A stretch of DNA of 64,000 nucleotides, taken from assembly GCA_019916065.1 (NCBI GenBank), contig CM034233.1:41084862-41148861 (forward strand), written 5' to 3'. Both the position numbers and the translations under genes were made by a program. Origin of the DNA: Vitellaria paradoxa (taxonomy: Eukaryota; Streptophyta; Magnoliopsida; Ericales; Sapotaceae). This document shows positions 31,601 through 43,600 of the stretch, one piece after another (the stretch's first letter is position 1; the number at the start of each line of letters is the position of its first letter). The notes below the pieces were generated by a model, which was not told where the DNA came from, did no database searches, and saw only the letters and a list, made by a program, of their open reading frames with translations.

Positions 31601-34600
31601 TTTGGAAAGTAATGCCCGATTCTAGACTGGGAATTACATAGCTGTCCTTATAACTAAAATTGTAACCTATGTGAAGCAGGATTGCTTGATTTGTGGATGC
31701 AGTTATGCTACCCTGGTTCTTTTAAAAGTGGCACATGAAGAATGTGGTTTTGATGGCTTCGAATTAATATGAAAGGTTGACATCAGTGTTTCTGGTTTTA
31801 TAATGCTAGTTGTGATGGGTTAGATTTGGAGTGGCTAGTAATAGCAATGGGTTTTACGATGGCGATGGGTTACAATAGCAACACTAATGGTGGGGCAGTG
31901 GGCTTGGCTCTTTTCTTTGTTGAAAGTAAGTAGGAGTCTATATGGTTTAGTTCTATTTGAGTTATTGTGGTTCAATTTAGCTTACTACCAAACCCAAAAT
32001 TAAACCAACCAAAATTGGTTCTTCAAATTTGAACCTAGAGCCGAATGTCTCTCACGACACCTAAAAGCGGTTGTGGAATATGTTCTTTTCTTCTTTATAA
32101 AAAAAAAAAAAAAAAAAATTGGCCCTTATATTGAGTGTATGATACAAAGTGAAGGAAAGAATAATTATTACAAGGCCAATATGGCAGAATATATATACAC
32201 TCCCTAGTCCTCTGTTTAGGAAAGTTGTACTCATAGAAGGTAGTAATTAAAGGCATTAATTACCTTAGTTACAGCTGCTATAATTATCCTAATTACAGCA
32301 ATTAAATCACATCTATATATAGCCTAAATTAGAGCCTAATTATTTGTCTATTTTCTAACATTTACAATAATCAAATCCTCTAAATCTCGTCTATAATCTT
32401 AACCAACACAATCTCGGTTTCTAACACTCCCCCTCAAGTTGGCTTGAAAATGTTTTCCATAGTCAGCTTGCCAATTAAGTAGTTGAACTGCCCCTTGTAC
32501 AATCCTTTTGTCACAGCAGTTGCAATCTGCTCAGCAAGAGGTATATAGGTCATGCTGATCACTCCTCCTTCAATTTTCTCTTTGATGAAATGCTTGTCAG
32601 CCTCCATTTGTTTAGTTTTGTCGTGAAGAACTGGGTTGTGTGCAATTGCAATTGCTACTTTATTGTCACAATACACTTTCATTAGTAAAGTGTTTTGAAC
32701 TCTTAAGTCTTCTAGTAACCTCTTGATCCACAAGATTTCACAAATTCCATGAGCAACTGATCTAAATTCTGCTTCAGCGCTACTCCTTGCTTCCACACTT
32801 TGTTTTTTACTCTGTCAGGTGACCAAGTTCCCTCCAACAAATGTGCAGTAGCTGGAGGTAGATTTCCGATCAGTGATGCAACTAGCCCAAGCTGCATCTG
32901 TGTAGACTTTAACTCGGAGATGCCCCTATTTTTTGAATAGCAGCCCGTTGCTTTCAAACACCTTAGGATCCTATATGGTGCTTCAAAATGTTCTTGTCCT
33001 GATGAGTGCATAAATTGACTCACTCTACTTGCCGCAAATGCTTTATCAGGACGTGTATGGGATAAATAGATCAATCTTCCAATAAGTCTTTGAAACTGCT
33101 CTATATTCACCATGTCCTCGGGTTTAGCATGTTGAAGCTTTTTTTTTTCGTGTTAGGTAGATGACTTTGGATTAATTGAAAAAAGAATTTACATCATCTT
33201 GGGGCATACCACTGTGTACATGTTAATTAAAAAATGGGATCTCCCAAGGGTTACAAAAACTAATATTCTCCATGGTATCTTTAATGACAGGAAATTGGGA
33301 AGCTTTAATCCTAACTTCATGCTTAATAATGTTAACAATGCTTAAAGTGGATGATGATAATCCTTTGAATAATCTTGCATTGCATTCTTGCCATATATGA
33401 TAAACTAATGCTGCCCAAGCAATTCTACACATGATGTTGTTAGAGCTTTTTCCACTGAACTTGCCAATTGCCCATTTGATTTCCTCAGACCATGGCTGAG
33501 TAGCTTTGGCAATTGAGCATCTTTGCAAGACTTCTCCTCGGAGATCAGTGGAGAACGGACATGAAAAGAACAAATGCTGCAAGCTTTTAGGGTTTTTTCC
33601 ACACAATACACAAGTAGAATCAATATTCAGACTTCATTCAAGAATTTTATCCTTGGTGGCAAGTCTTTCCCTTATGGCAGGCCAGAGAATGAAATAGTGT
33701 CTTGGGATGTGGTAGGTAAACCATAGCAGCTTGTGCCATATTATCTTGAGAGACCGGCTTCTAATCGAATTCCAAGTACTAGCAGTAGTGTAGATCCCCT
33801 TTTTTGAAGCGAGCCAAATGAATTGATCCCATAGGTGTGGCTGAGGTTGATACTCTGGTGGACATTCAACTACTCCCTTCCGAAGTTCCCACATAGTTGG
33901 ATATGGCCATTTCCATTGCCCATTAATAATGACACTAGACACCTTAGCTCCCTTTGACATACCAGCATCAGGGGCAATTCTTGGAGTGTATTTGGGATTA
34001 GTGGACCTTTGGGATGCCAATTAGAGTACCAAAGAGAGATGGATTCCCCATTACCTATTTTGTATTTAGATATGCGGATGGCTTCCTCCCTAAGCTTGAG
34101 AAGTTTCCTCCAAGTCCAAGAGCAATCTGATGGTGTTTTAATTTCCCAAAAGCATTTCTTCCTTAGAAGGTTTGAGTGGCACCATTTTACCCACAGAGAG
34201 GGAGAATTAGTGCATAGAGCCCAAAGATGCCTCATCATAGCAACTTTATTCTATTCATGAACCTTGCGTAGAGCAAGGCCACCTTCATTTTTTGGTAGGC
34301 ATACTTCATCCCACGCTACTTTGCTACCCCCTTTTTTGAGTTCAGAACCAGTCCATAAAAATCTCCTTATGGTTTGCTCAATTGCAGGACTAACTTTTTG
34401 GGTAGAATGAAATGCATGCTCCAGTAAACTTGGATGTTGAAAAGAACTGCTTTTATAAGAACAAGCCTGCCAGCATATGAGAGGAACTTGGATGACCAGC
34501 TCTGAATTCTTTTGGTGATCTTGTCAATTAGACCTTTACAATCATCATACTTAAGTTTGGTGGAAATGAGAGGAACACCCAAGTATTTAACCAGAAGCTC

Positions 34601-37600
34601 ACCTAGTTGGAATCCAAGGATTGAGCTGAGGTGCTCCTTTTCTTGCTGTTTGATCCCTGTCATGTAAATTTTGCTCGAGTCCATTGGGTTGGAGGCCAGA
34701 GAATTTATGAAACTCAAGCAATGCCGTGCGGATTATATGGAAAGTGGTAGCATTAGGATAGCATAGAATGAAGAGATCATCGGCAAAGCATATATGGATG
34801 ATGAGAAACTCAGAACATTTGGGATGTAAAGTAAAGTCTTCCTCCTTAGCTAAATTATTGAAGAGTCTTGAGAAAAACTCCATGGCAAGTAGAAAAAGGT
34901 AAGGAGAAAGAGGGTCACCTTGTCTGATTCCTTTAGCTCCAGAGAGGAACCATTCAAGAGCACCATTCATGGAAATGGAAAAGCGTGGAGAAGTAATACA
35001 AGATTTAATCCAATCCCTGAACTGTGCTGGTAGTTTGAGAGCTTGGAGTATGTCACACAATAGGTCCCATGATACTAGATCAAAAGCCTTCATGGGATCA
35101 ATCTTTAATGCACATCTCGGAGTCAAGCTGGGTCTATGATTATTCCTTACTAGCTCTTGCATGAGGAGGATTTGGCCTGAGATAGATCTTCCCTTAACAA
35201 AGGCTGCTTGAGAAGGGCTAATAACATGTGGCGTAATTTCTTTAAGCCTATTTGCAATGATCTTAGAGATGCATTCATAAATAGTTGTACAGCAAGAGAT
35301 GGGCCTGAAATCAGTAACCACACTTGGGTTAGGGGTTAGGGACTTTTGGAACCAAAGCTATAATGGTAGAATTAACAGCTACTGGTAGCTTGTGTGATTG
35401 GAAGAAAGATTTGATGGCTGCTGTGAAATCCTCCCCAACTACATCCCATGAAGTCTTGAAAAAAAGGAGAAGCGAACCCATCTGGACCAGGGGCCTTGTG
35501 TCCATTCAAAGAGAACAATGTACTTTTGATCTCCTCTTCAGTAACTTCAGCATCCAGTGAATCAAGAATGCCCTGAGGAAGGTCAGATTGCATAACTTCA
35601 TTTACATATGACAGGGCTTCACTCAGGTAGGGGAATGAGGAGCCAAGGAGTTTCTTGTAGTGCTCAACGAACATAGCCTTTACTTCAACATAATCTTCAC
35701 ATCTCTTACCTTGGGCATCCATTATTGAGAGGATTTTGTTCCTTGAGAAATGGCCTTTTACTTTCCTGTGAAAGTATGATGTGTTTAGATCCCCCACCTT
35801 GATTATATTATCCCTAGCCTTTTGCTTGTAGAAAGCTTCCTCAGCAAGAGCTAGCTTTGAATATTCTTCCAGTGCAATTGCTTCTTTTTCAACGAGAGAC
35901 TGGCTTGGATTGGATTGCATCTCCTTTTATATTGCATTAAGTTCCTCCTTAGCTGCCAAGACCCTGTTAGGAAGGCAACCATAGTGTTTGGAGTTGAAGG
36001 TTTTAAGAGCAGCCTTAAGTGACTTGAGTTTGGAACAAAGCTTGGACATTGGAGATCCTCTGAAAGGCTGGGACCATATTTCCTCCACAATGCTGGAATA
36101 TTCCTCATGCTTAGTCCAATAATTAAAAAATTTGAAAGGTTTCCTCCCCACTTTGAGGCTTGGCCGAATGCTACAATGATTGGACTGTGATCCGAGGTAC
36201 TAGGAGGAGGAAAATAAGCTTCAGAAAAAGGAAAAGAAATCAGCCATTGTTCATGGACTAGAGCTTGGTCCAATTTACAAAAGATGTTGAACCCATCCTG
36301 TTGCTTGTTGCACCAAGTGAATTGGCATCCTGAATATCTCAAATCTGTGACCCCAATAGCTTCAAGACAATCATTGAATTCAAGAACAGCTTGATTATCT
36401 ATGCTTTTGCTTCCTTTCTTTTCACTTCTTTCTTTGACTACATTAAGGGGGTGTTTGGTTGATAAAAAATTGGGCAAAAAGTACAATAAAAGTAGAAAGA
36501 TGTGACATAAAGGTGAAATGTGTAAAATTTTGATTGGAGGAAAATACAAAAAGTAGTTAAAGTTGGTGAGTTTTGGTGGTTTTTGGTGGTGCCAAACAGG
36601 GCCTAAAATCCCTCATAAGGATCCAAGGAGCAGCTTTATCAATCATGGACTGATGAGTGAGCATTACTTTCCAAAGTAATTCCCTCGCTTTCCTGTCATT
36701 TGAGGCATAAACAATAGTTGCAAAGAAATTTATGGATAGAACTTGGTGAGAAATGTGACACAAAATAGATTGAGAATCACAAGAGAGAATATGTAGATTA
36801 ATAGAAGTGGGATCCCACAAAAGAATAATTCTAGCTGGAGATTCAATAGTGTGATTGCCAAAATGTTGATAAAAAGGACTGTTGGTATTGCATATACTTT
36901 CCACTTTATGGCTACATACTTCAGTTTCCAAAAAAGCAGTGAATGGAAGAGAAAATTTCTTGATAATCTTCCTAACCTCAATTTGCTTTAAGGGGTGGTT
37001 TAAGCCCCTTATATTCCATGCAGCGCAATTCATAGAGAGGAGGAGTGGGGGGATGACTTGGCTTGAGGAGCCTTACTTTTCTGGTTGATGGCATGAAGTA
37101 GTTTCCCCCGTTTCTTTCTTTGGCTCTTTGACAAAAATTTCTCCCAATTACTGCTATCTGAGGTACTGGTATTGAAGGATTGAGATTTACCTTGAGGATC
37201 CGTGAGCTGCTCCACTGAATTTGCTTCTTGGTCTATTTCAGCTGATTGAGTTGATGGTGTAACTGCAGGTTCCTGCTCATTTTCATGCAAAGTGGGAGGT
37301 AACGTGGCTTGAATGGGTGTAACATCAAGAGGGATAGCATCTTGCTTTACCAAGTTATGAAGCATAGAGCCACTGGATTCCTCAAGTTTTGCTACTTGCT
37401 GCAAATCAGAATTTGGCTCAGTATTAGCAGGTAAATCCATTTGCTGAGAAGGAGTTTCATCAAGGGCTGCATATTTGCTTTCTATTACAAGAGACGAGCT
37501 GCACTTAATTTCTTCTGAGTGAGCTTGTGAAGAAGAGCTACTAGCTTGGTTAGAACCTTGTGCAATTGAGTTGTCATGAGGAACTTTTGGTCTCCATTCA

Positions 37601-40600
37601 GTTCTTATTACTTTGGGGCAGCTTGTAGAGTTGGGATTTATGTTCTTACAGTGCTTACATAACTTTGGAGTCCACTCATATTCCACTTGTTGCAGGTAAA
37701 CCGAGCCTTCATGATCAGTGACTTCTATCCATTGGGGAAGCATGGCATCTGGTTTAATTTCAATACACACCCTTTCATAGGCTAAACGTTGCTTCATTAC
37801 AGTCATCCTATCTGTAAACAGTGGCTGTCCAATTTGGCTAGACAACTTGCTCAAAGTTTTGGCCGACCAAAGGTGGAGCTTGAGATGTGGGAATCTTAGC
37901 CATATTGGAATGGACCTGATCTCTTCCTTTTCATAAGAGCATTGTGTAGGCCATGGCTTGAGGACCAAAGGCTTGTCAAAGTAAGTCCATGGACCCATTT
38001 CTAAAACTTTTTGTTTCATTTCCTCCTCAGCAAAATTGAAAAGAAATACTCCACTTCTCAGCAGAAGAAGCTCAATATGCCCAAAGGATTTCCACCTCCT
38101 ATCAATGAATTGCTTCATTAATTTGTACGGGGGCTTAGCTCCTATGACATAGCCTATTAAGGCATTTCTCCATCTGTTTAACTCCTCCTGGACATCATCA
38201 AGTGTAACAGAAATGCTTGGGCCGGAGCTATTTGTTTGCGATGGATCATTGATTAGATCTAGTTGCAGCCCATTTGACTTGATATGGTTTGCATTGAATA
38301 AACTAGCCCAGCTATTAACTTTGGGCTGGTCTGGTCCATTGGTGTTGTTAAATGAAGGTGAGTTCGTTGGACTTGGGCTAGCAATCTTACCCGGTAGCAC
38401 AGAGGTTTTTAAATTATTGAGAGGTGGAAAAGAGTACAAGTCATCTGTATTGTTGACCACGTGTAACTGAGGTGGCAAGGGAAGTGGTTTTAAAATCTTG
38501 GGCAGGCTATGTTGGTTATTACCCGTTAAAGCCATAGGGAGGACTGATGGTGAATGACTAAGAAAGCTGCACATTTCTGACTTTTCCCAGGAATTATCCT
38601 CTGTGAGTTTAGTAGAAGACTTACCGTGGTCCTTTGTTTGCTGTAATGGCAGATTCTTGCATAGGTCAAGTTCGCTGCTGTTGGTGCTAGCTGCCACCAT
38701 TTTAGAAGCTTCTTGTGGGACCTCAACCTGAGTGGTCTCTGCAAATATGTTGGTAATATGACTCCTTGCTAGTACAGCTTGTCTGCAACTTCCCAAAACT
38801 AGAAGAGCTGCCATCATGGGGCGAAATAATGGAGACCGTGGCTCGGTTAGCTTCCATGAAATTCAGCAGCTCCGTTCTCAATTCTTCAATCGACTTAGTT
38901 TGTTTAGAGCAGCCAAATACCTTTGAGGGTGAGGAAGGGAGGGATCGGGAAGATAGCATAGATTTAGATATAATCTCCGTAGAGTTCCAAATCTATGCCA
39001 GCTTTATCCCCTGCAATGGATGGTGAACACAGTCTGTCTGCTCTTCCTCCTAATTCTTTTTAATCTCCCTTGGACTTCGAGAGAGCAGAATTGCTTCCCG
39101 ATCCAAATTTTGATGACATTGTAGGGCTTGAAAGTGGTAAACTCTTGGTAGATGGCAAGAGAGCAGTAGGAGAAGTTGGAAATTTAGAGTGGGGAGCCAT
39201 GAAGTCTAGAGAGAGAAAGTTTTAGAGAGAGAAGCTCTCATCCTTGCATTTTCCTCAAGATGAAAGCCCTTTGAAGATTCTAGCATGTTGAAGCTTTTGA
39301 TTGGGTTCAGTTGGAGTTTCAGTCGATCTACATCCAAGTGAACCTGTTTCACTAAGGAAGTCAAGTGTGTATTTGCGTTGAGTGACAAATATACCTTCCT
39401 TGGACCTTGCAAACTCCATACCATGGAAGTACTTTAGAGCTTCTAGGTCTTCTATCTTGAAATCTTTGGCAAGGCCTTTCTTCAATCTTTGTAACTCGCC
39501 AATATCGTCTCCTGTCAAAACAATGTCATCTACGTAAACAATCAAGATAGAGACTTTTTTTTTTTTTGGTAATTAATCAAGATAGCAACTTTACCTTCCC
39601 TTGAGTGTTTATAAAACATAGTGTGATCTACTTGACTCTGACAGTAGCCATGACTCTTAACAACCTTTGCAAAGCGTTCAAACCACGCTCTTGGAGATTG
39701 TTTAAGATCAGATAGGCACTTTTTAATGTACACATTGTGTCCTCACCAAACTTCATTTCAAACCCTGGAGCCAGACTTATATACACTTCTTCCTCAAGAT
39801 CTCCATTCAAGAAAGCATTTTTTTATATCTAGTTGATGTAAGGGCCAACCATAATTAACAGTTAAGGATAGAAGTACTCAAATTGAGTTCATCTTTGCGA
39901 CTGGAGCAAACTTGGTAGTCAATTCCAAGAGTTTGTGTGAACCCTTTTGCCATAAGTCTTGCCTTATTCCTTTCTACACTCCCATTAGCTTTACATTTAA
40001 CTGTAAACACCAATTTGCAACCTACGGTCTTCTTTCTCTCTGGTAGTTTCACCAATTCCCAAGTTCCATTTTTTTTAGAGCATTTATCTCTTCCATAACT
40101 GCTAGCTTCCAATTCAGGTTATTCCAGTAGCTCTTTAATAGTTCTTAGAACAAACAAGTTAGACACATTTGAAATAAAAGCTCTATGACTATTGGAAATC
40201 TATCATAAGATAGATATTTTGCAATGGGATGTTGGGTACATTTTCGTACACCATTTCTAATGGCTATAGGGAGATAACAATCAGTGGGTTCATCAATTGA
40301 AGGAAGTGAAGATGAAGAAAGGTTTGGATTGAGACTAGAGTTACTTGAATTCCTTGGACCCTTCGTTAGGGATTTTGCTTGACTTTGTGGTAGAATAGTT
40401 GGCAAGTCTTTATTCTTGTGTTAAGTTTTCCTCCGAGTATAAACCAAGCACTCAGGTTCGGGAATATTTTGTTCTTTATGTAGTATTTCTCCCCCTGCTT
40501 GTGAGTCATCTAAGTTTAGTAAACCTAGATTAGGATCTCCATGATTCTCGATGTTTTTATCATCTTCTTGTTGTTTTTGTTTATCAACTTCTAAAGAGGA

Positions 40601-43600
40601 AGATGAGAGAATAAGGTTTGGCAAGGGATCCAAAGTTTTTTTCCAAAAAATTTCTTCATTCGTAATCTCCCCTTGAAGACAATTTTTGCAAAGATAGGAT
40701 TGATTTTCCACAAAGGAGACATCCATGCTCACAATTTTTTTTTTTTAGGAGGTGTAACATTTGTGCCCCTTTTTTGTTTGAAGCATACCCAATGAAAACA
40801 CATTTTTCAGCTCTACGATCTAGTTTAGATCGAAAATTACTAGGTATATGAACATAAGCAATGCATCCGAATGTTTTCAATGGCAAATCTGAAGTAATCC
40901 TACATTCGGGAAAGGTTTTTTTGAAGTAATCTAGGGGTGTGACATATTACAAATACGAGTAGGCATTTGATTTATTAAGTACGAAGTTGTCAAAATTGCA
41001 TCTCCCCATAAGTATTTTGGAACGTGCATTGAAAACATTTTGGCACGAGCCACCTCAAGTGGATGCTTCTTTTTTCTTTCAGCAATGCCATTTTGCTGTG
41101 GAGTTTCACAACAGGTGGATTGATGTAAAATGCTTTTTTCTTGAAAAAAATTTCCTAGATTTCATTAAAAAACTCTTTCTCATTATTTGAGTGCAACAAA
41201 CAGATTTGTGATCCAAATTGATTTTTAGCTATTTTGTGAAAAACTTGAAGCACATTCTTAATTTCAAATTTGTTATTCATTAAATACACCCAACAAAGAC
41301 GGATATGATCGTTTATAAAATTAACAAACCATTTTGTTCCAATCATAGTAGAGACCCTAGAAAGACCGCACACATCACTATGAATCAAATAGAATGGCTT
41401 AGAAGTACGATATGGTTTTGTCAAATAATTAACTCTTCAGCTTTTAGATAGAACACAACTTTCACAATGAAAGGAATAACAATCCAAAGTTTTGAACAAA
41501 TTAGGAAATAGATATTTCAAATATGGAAAACTAGGATGTCCTAGTCTAAGATGCCAAAGCATTATTTTGTCGCGAGCAGAGATTGAACTAACACTACTAC
41601 TATAGCCTTGAGCATTTTTATTCTCGGAAAAAAAGTCATCAAAGTAGTAAAGACCATTGAACATTCTAGCATTGCCAATCATCCTTCCTGAGTTTCGGTC
41701 CTGAAATTCACAATAAGAGTCAAGAAAAATAACATTACAATTAGAGTCCTTGGAGATTTTACTGATAGAAAACAAATTACAAGTCAATTTTGGAATATGA
41801 AGGACAGATTTAAGTGTTATATTTTTTGAGAGTTTAAGTTTAATTTGACCTTTTCCTGCAATAGCTGTAAAGTTGGCATCAGTAATCCTAACTCTTTCTG
41901 TATTAGAAAAACATGAATATTTATGGAATAAATCGGAAAAAGAAGTCATGTGATCGGATGCCCCTGAATCAATGATCCAAGGGGTAGATTTTTGGCTACA
42001 AGAAAGAGCATTTGAATTGCTACCTGTTTGTGTAAGATCACTGCTAGGAGTACTCGATGGTGAATTGAACTTTAGTAGCTTTAAAAGGTAATCCATCTGC
42101 TCCTTAGAGAAATGACTTGTCTCGACTTCATTTGCATAGGAGGTTCCTTGGGTTGGCTTGTCACTAGGTTTGTTGCTCTTCCAGTTTGCAGGCTTCCCAT
42201 GAATCTTTGAGCAGTTGTCTCGGGTATGACGTGGCTTATTGCAAACATCACTCCATATCCGAGGCCTTTCATGTTGCTTTTGTGGATTAAAGATTTTGTT
42301 TGCAGCTGAATCCGATGTAACCAGGGTTGAATTCTCCTCTGGGGCAGCAATCCCTTTTTTCCGAGCATCACATTCCTTTGACTTTCTTCCCTCTAACTTC
42401 AACAAAGACATCACCAATAGCTAGCAATGGTTGACAACCGATGATTCTCCCCTTGACCTCGTCGAATTCTATATTCAAACCAGCCAAGAACTTGTAAATT
42501 CGATGATCTTCGACTAGCTTTCTGTTATGATTGCAGTCTTCCGCTAATTTCCACTCGTAATCGTTGAATAAATCCAGATCTTGCCATAGTCTGTTCAGGG
42601 AATTGAAGTATTTGGTGACACTATCCTCTCCTTGATAGATCTCACCAAGTTTTGTTGTTAATTTGTAAATTTGGGACTGATTTCCCAAGTCTGAATACAT
42701 TTGGCTGACATTATCCTAGACTTCTTTGGTTGTTGGATATCATAAGTAATCGGAGCTGATCTCCTCCTCTATGGAATTGACCAACCAGGTCATTACCATA
42801 GAGTTTTCAGCATCCCAGGTCATAAAGGATGGATCTTCCTTCACTGGTTCCTTCTTTTCTCCAGTCAGGTACCCAAATTTTCTATGCTTCCAAATGTACA
42901 TTCGGACGGATTAGGACCACCGCAAAAATTATCACCATTCAGTTTGATGTTGGTGATTTAGACAGAATGAGAATTAGAATGAGAGTTGGGGGGAAGGTTT
43001 TTGGATTTTTTTTGGGGGCTGGGGCTTCAGATGTAACTTCGGATGACATTGTGAATGGTGGCTGAAGAAATTCTAGGGTTTTTGTCAGAGAATAAGTCCC
43101 TGCTCTGATACGATGAAGGAAAGAATAATTTTTCTCTTATTATTACAATGCCAATATGGCAAAATGTATATACACTCCCTAGTCCTTTGTTTAGGAAAGT
43201 TGTACTTGTATAAGGCAGTAATTAAAGGCATTAATTATCTTAATTACAGCTGCTATAATTACCCTAATTACAACCATTAAATCATGCCTATATACAACCT
43301 AAATTAGAGCCTAATTATCTATCCATTTTCTTACATTTACAATAATCAAATCCTCTAAATCTCGCTAACAATCTTAACCAACAAAATCTCGGTTTTCAAC
43401 ACAAAGGCCCAACATACATTATATATATATAAGTGCCCACCACCTCATAGAAAGTTTCTGTTGAAATAACTTGATGTATACTATTAAGTATATTTCCTAA
43501 CACTTAAGATTTTGAGACAATTGATGACTAAATAAGATATTAGAGCTCTGTTTTTAGGAGGTCTTGACTTTGGATCTCATTATTTCCTGTTTATTATTAT

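Larger units (their letters stand above)
33141..39280 (-). mobile_element. Full-length plant LINE nested in the copia RT
   Basis: About 6.1 kb, minus strand, between copies of tagcatgttgaagctt (33125-33140 and 39281-39296). The poly(A) tail appears as the T-run 33139-33149. The copia coding sequence continues across it (from ..[18 protein letters not shown] to [13 protein letters not shown]). Order from the right: leader with gagagcttctctctct, ORF1, ORF2 overlapping it by ATGA at 37030-37033. It carries a Tourist-like MITE at 36447-36603. Confidence 0.93.
32434..42720 (-). pseudogene. Ty1/copia gag-pol, interrupted by a LINE and by frameshifts
   Basis: Read leftward. Gag 42700-42368 ([20 protein letters not shown]). 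Zinc knuckle and protease in the open frame 42417-41437: [19 protein letters not shown] has its first ligand changed (Ser for Cys), then [12 protein letters not shown] (protease), [15 protein letters not shown] and [10 protein letters not shown] (pre-integrase). Integrase 41424-41155 ([28 protein letters not shown]). [22 protein letters not shown] (40112-39855), then [14 protein letters not shown] (39545-39255). After the [21 protein letters not shown] (33113-32712) and RNase [20 protein letters not shown] (32796-32434), ending in KPT near the polypurine tract. Domain order is that of Ty1/copia. Several frameshifts; not active. Confidence 0.9.
32150..43401 (-). mobile_element. Ty1/copia element in LysM intron 2 (11.25 kb with nested LINE)
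   Basis: Flanked by a perfect 5-bp duplication CAAAG (32145-32149 and 43402-43406). LTRs 32150-32426 (277 bp) and 43114-43401 (288 bp), TGAAGG..AACA on the plus strand, about nine in ten bases identical by eye. Minus orientation: next to the right LTR the minus strand reads CGTATCAGAGCAG, a tRNA-iMet-type primer-binding site; next to the left LTR it reads TTGAGGGGGAG, a polypurine tract. Without the LINE (33141-39280) the element is ~5.1 kb, normal for copia. Confidence 0.95.

Noticed and set aside
40987..41190. Plus-strand 67-codon frame as a gene
   Set aside because: Antisense of the copia integrase region.
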